A stretch of 64,000 bases of DNA from Spirosoma arboris (GTDB lineage Bacteria; Bacteroidota; Bacteroidia; Cytophagales; Spirosomataceae), in NCBI RefSeq assembly GCF_009754945.1, contig NZ_WPIN01000009.1, forward strand, positions 310,001 to 374,000, read 5' to 3'. The notes under the pieces are model-generated. The model was not told the DNA's origin. It made no database searches and saw nothing but the letters and a program-made list of their open reading frames with translations. Positions 61,420 to 64,000 of this stretch are shown here, piece by piece. The position numbers were made by a program, and so were the translations under genes. Position 1 is the first letter of the stretch; every line of letters begins with the position of its first letter.

Positions 61420-61725
61420 ATGAAAAAACTTGTCCAATTACTGGTAATGCCTTCGCTTGTCTTGAGCTTGTTTGCGTGTGGTCAGCAGCCGCTGGACAAA
61501 AAATATACGAGTACAACCATGTGGTACGACATTCGGGTGGGATCAACGCCGAAAAACGATTCCTTAAACCACGAACTTTGCAGCCAGGCAGTTGCCGAAA
61601 ATGCAAAGCATGGTATCAAAAATGAAGGTTTTACTTATCAGGAGTTGATTGATCAGGGATACGAGTTGCTAGCTAAAGCGCGCTCAAAGGCTTATGCTGA
61701 TAGTTTGCGGGAAGTCCATAAGTAA
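61420..61725 (+). CDS. Small lipoprotein of unknown function
   Basis: A protein of 101 residues. The signal ends in the lipobox LFAC (Cys20, MKKLVQLLVMPSLVLSLFAC). The mature part is polar with helical elements (YQELIDQGYELLAKARSKAY). One further cysteine is present (HELCSQAV). No family is recognised. It converges with the amidohydrolase gene at 61774. An overlapping ORF in another frame covers part of it, but the clear signal peptide supports this one. Confidence 0.65.
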   Translation: MKKLVQLLVMPSLVLSLFACGQQPLDKKYTSTTMWYDIRVGSTPKNDSLNHELCSQAVAENAKHGIKNEGFTYQELIDQGYELLAKARSKAYADSLREVHK

Positions 61726-61773
61726 GGGCGAGACTGGATTACATTAGATAATAAGACTACAGTGCTAAGTTTT

Positions 61774-63417
61774 TCACTTCAATAACTCCGCCAAATACGT
61801 CTTTACCAGATTGATGCGGGTTAAGTAAAGATGATCGTCGGATGAAAGCAGGCGAGTTCGACGGAGTTGCGGTAGGCGTAATACCTCACTAGCGTAGCGA
61901 TCCATTAGCGCATCAACTTGAGTCAGGGATTTCTGTAAGTCAAAGTGTAGGGATGAATTGATACTCACCACTTTTTTCTCGGAAGCTCTCCCTTCAGAGG
62001 GTGGGATACGTTGATAATCGACGGATAAAGTGTTGATAAATAAGTCTTCGTCACCGTAGAGCACCCGGCCATTCACAATCGTACAACGTACTGAACTGTC
62101 ATCTTGCATCTGTAAAGCCGTTAAAGCTGACTGCCGGGACGATTGTTTTCGTAAAATAAAGAAATCGGCGTTGTAACCCGTTTCGATAGCGCCCGCTTTT
62201 ACATTTCCTAATGCAGTTGCCGGATTTTGGGTAACCATCGCCAGAAGTTGGGCATTACTGATGTTGAGAGATACGGCATCGCAGAAATGCCGGGCAAACT
62301 TCAGTTCATCCCAAACATGTTTACTACCGCTAGGTGCCCAGTCGGAACCCAGGCAAACATTGATGCCGTGATCCAGCAGCGTTTTTACGGGGATCGTGTC
62401 GCGGTACAGGATTAGGTTAGATACCGGCGACCAGACAATGCTGATATGATTGTCGCGCAGGAAGTCGAGTGTGGCCGGATCGGAATAATCTAGTCCACAG
62501 GCATGCGTAAGTGTTAAGTTCGCCGTTTTCAGAAATTCAGGATTGGGGAGTTGAGCAAGCGCCTTCCGAAACTCCGTAAACTCCCGACGACTGAATCCGT
62601 CGGGTTTGCCACGTTGTAGATAACCCGCTCGCCCTTCGGCGATGTGTGCAATAGAGGCATAATACCGATTGTTGCCGTTCTGGACAGACGCAAGAAAATC
62701 GTCGAAGCTGGGATGACGCATCATGGGCCAGGCTGAGGTGTCATCATTGGCATGCAGAGGGCTGCTGGGTGGATCGAAATTTGGCCCTGGTCTGACAAAA
62801 TCGACGACTGAAAACACTTTTTTAGTGTCCGGAAGTCCAAGTTCATCGGGGTCGCCAGTATTTCGGACAATGAAGCTGGGCAGGCTTCCATTATTCTCTA
62901 ATTTGATCGTCTGCTGAATGAGCGTAGTACCCCCTGCAACGGCTTGTAATTCAGTGATGACGCCGTGCATTTTCTGCACTTCGCTAATGGCCGATGCCAT
63001 CGAAATAGCCGTAAGCGCTTCTTCTTTTTTCGTTGTAAGTGATTGAATAATAGGCTTTACGAACCCCATATAGTCGCTTACCCAGCGAGCTTCAATGTAT
63101 TCTTTAAAGTTTTTGATCTCCTGAATGTATTGGTCATTAATGCGCCACTGGTACCGGTTGCTCCACACGGCCGGACTCTGCCAGAGCGGGAAAATATTGT
63201 ATTCCGAATGGACGTGCAGGTTGATCAGACCCGGAAAAACGACCTCATCGTCAGCCAATTCCAACAGAATCAGATCGGGCAGTGAAAAGGGCACTTTGCC
63301 ATCCTGAATGGCTCTGATTTTGCCATTCTGAACAAGGATAGTTTTGACAGACTCGCGGCCAGTTGAATCAACCACATTCCCCATGATGCATAACGGGTGG
63401 CCAGACGATGAGAACAT
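61774..63417 (-). CDS. Amidohydrolase-superfamily protein (deaminase/hydrolase)
   Basis: A protein of 547 residues, longer than a typical 420-480. The first metal site is FPGLINLHVHSEYN with HxH. A later His is in LTLTHACGLDYSD and the Asp metal ligand is in VCLGSDWAPSGSKHVWDELK, as in the MtaD/TrzN (methylthioadenosine/guanine deaminase-like) branch. The composite domain (IRAIQDGKVPF) precedes it. A middle insertion (residues 170-260) and a C-terminal helical tail (residues 470-547) extend the family frame. The substrate is unknown. No signal peptide is seen, so it is cytoplasmic. Confidence 0.85.
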   Translation of the reverse strand: MFSSSGHPLCIMGNVVDSTGRESVKTILVQNGKIRAIQDGKVPFSLPDLILLELADDEVVFPGLINLHVHSEYNIFPLWQSPAVWSNRYQWRINDQYIQEIKNFKEYIEARWVSDYMGFVKPIIQSLTTKKEEALTAISMASAISEVQKMHGVITELQAVAGGTTLIQQTIKLENNGSLPSFIVRNTGDPDELGLPDTKKVFSVVDFVRPGPNFDPPSSPLHANDDTSAWPMMRHPSFDDFLASVQNGNNRYYASIAHIAEGRAGYLQRGKPDGFSRREFTEFRKALAQLPNPEFLKTANLTLTHACGLDYSDPATLDFLRDNHISIVWSPVSNLILYRDTIPVKTLLDHGINVCLGSDWAPSGSKHVWDELKFARHFCDAVSLNISNAQLLAMVTQNPATALGNVKAGAIETGYNADFFILRKQSSRQSALTALQMQDDSSVRCTIVNGRVLYGDEDLFINTLSVDYQRIPPSEGRASEKKVVSINSSLHFDLQKSLTQVDALMDRYASEVLRLPQLRRTRLLSSDDHLYLTRINLVKTYLAELLK

Positions 63418-63555
63418 AGTAATTCGTTGTCGTTTGTGTTTTTGTGGATAATCTACTATTTTATATTGTGTAAATAGGTATTCGAAGTAGATTAGTTGGT
63501 ATTGTCGATTGGGTTTCCTTATTTAGGCGTGACGAGTATTGACCCACTTTCGACC

Positions 63556-64000
63556 ATGACTGCCAGACAAATAGACACTTCAGGAAAAGACCGACAACGA
63601 ACAAAGGCAGGTTTTGTACAACTAATTCGGGTGATTTGCTGGCTTAGTATGCTATATATGGCGCACCACGTTTCGGCTCAAAAACTGAGTGTTACCCAGA
63701 TGGATGCATTGGTCGAAAAGCAGTTATGGCCCGCCATTGACGAACTCAGCGATTATGTATCGCTCCCGAATGACGCCGTCAATGCCGACGATATTCTCAA
63801 AAACATTTCCTGGACCGAAAAAGCATTTTCTAAACGAGGTTTTCAAACGACTGTTCTTAAAACCACCCATTTGCCGCTGGTTTTAGCTGAAAAAACCATT
63901 CCGAAGGCAACGCAGACCGTTTTGTTCTATTTTCATCTGGATGGCCAACCCGTTCGGCCCAGCGAGTGGAGCCAAAAAGACCCTTGGATAACTGTACTCA
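63556..64000 (+). CDS. M20-family metallopeptidase, N-terminal part (runs off the window)
   Basis: An open reading frame of 148 codons from the ATG at 63556 to the window end. It begins MTARQIDTSGKDRQRTKAGF with a hydrophobic signal stretch (VICWLSMLYMAHHVSAQ), then helical sequence and TQTVLFYFHLDGQPVRPSEW, the start of the metal site. In M20 dipeptidases this reads FYGHxDVQPVxPxxW; here the ligand context is HLD. It is a secreted or periplasmic peptidase of the ArgE/DapE/CPG2/YscS type. The rest of the active site lies beyond the window, so the call depends on this motif. Confidence 0.72.
   Translation, partial: MTARQIDTSGKDRQRTKAGFVQLIRVICWLSMLYMAHHVSAQKLSVTQMDALVEKQLWPAIDELSDYVSLPNDAVNADDILKNISWTEKAFSKRGFQTTVLKTTHLPLVLAEKTIPKATQTVLFYFHLDGQPVRPSEWSQKDPWITVL

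Overview
The window looks like chromosomal DNA from a member of the Bacteroidota, most likely the order Cytophagales and close to Spirosoma. This is inferred from gene content and signals, not from a database match. Pointers are a hybrid two-component system regulator ending in an AraC domain, a LytTR regulator, a Wzi-type outer-membrane protein, a DUF5522 protein, a GxxExxY protein, a CarB without the C-terminal allosteric domain, weak Shine-Dalgarno signals, and several promoters of the Bacteroidota type (TTG, about 20 bases, TAnnTTTG). There are no transposase, integrase, phage or CRISPR genes.

Layout. 1-2135: end of a BlaI/MecI-like repressor (inferred from position) and an M56 BlaR1-like peptidase. 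2172-4352: a flavoprotein monooxygenase and an alpha/beta hydrolase (minus). 4745-11655: hybrid sensor-regulator, a thioredoxin-fold protein fused to cysteine-rich repeats, and a LytTR response regulator. 11656-12294: AT-rich gap. 12295-17412: giant secreted protein with 21 propeller-type repeats. 17533-22942: lgt, tRNA-Arg(CCT), hflX, a MATE exporter and a Nif3-like protein. 23105-27766: aldo/keto reductase, Wzi-like protein, DUF4394 lipoprotein and a small lipoprotein. 27820-33077: carB, a secreted protein and a DUF2383 four-helix protein. 33143-37866 (minus): Nudix hydrolase, PLP aminotransferase, GxxExxY protein, tyrA, aldo/keto reductase and a small protein; the aminotransferase and TyrA fit aromatic amino acid synthesis. 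37998-44031: small lipoprotein, nucleoside hydrolase, M28 peptidase, GNAT acetyltransferase, a thioredoxin-fold pair and a muramoyl amidase. 44296-49799: complete CzcCBA-type heavy-metal efflux operon. 49906-53292: RluA-type pseudouridine synthase, rpmB, DUF5522 protein, rocD and an 18-residue-repeat coiled coil. 53348-58132 (minus): M48 peptidase fused to MORN repeats, YCF48-like propeller, sensor kinase, OmpR regulator and rpmE type B. 58743-64000: nrdA, small lipoprotein, amidohydrolase and the start of an M20 peptidase.

The least ordinary content is in the spaces between genes. Several families of long hairpins lie at gene ends. One family is built from ACAGGAT units every 9-10 bases. Another has outer ends CTGAACCGGGATT and occurs as two inverted pairs within 2 kb: one pair brackets the GxxExxY (PD-(D/E)XK-like) gene, and the other encloses only about 80 bases between the aminotransferase and Nudix genes. 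This resembles a repeat element with and without a cargo gene and is the best candidate here for an undescribed system. The link between nuclease and repeat is a hypothesis.

Also notable are the thioredoxin-fold/cysteine-repeat fusion, the M48-MORN fusion, the M56 peptidase whose sensor domain is replaced by a coiled coil, and a 20-bp perfect hairpin upstream of the OmpR-type two-component pair.
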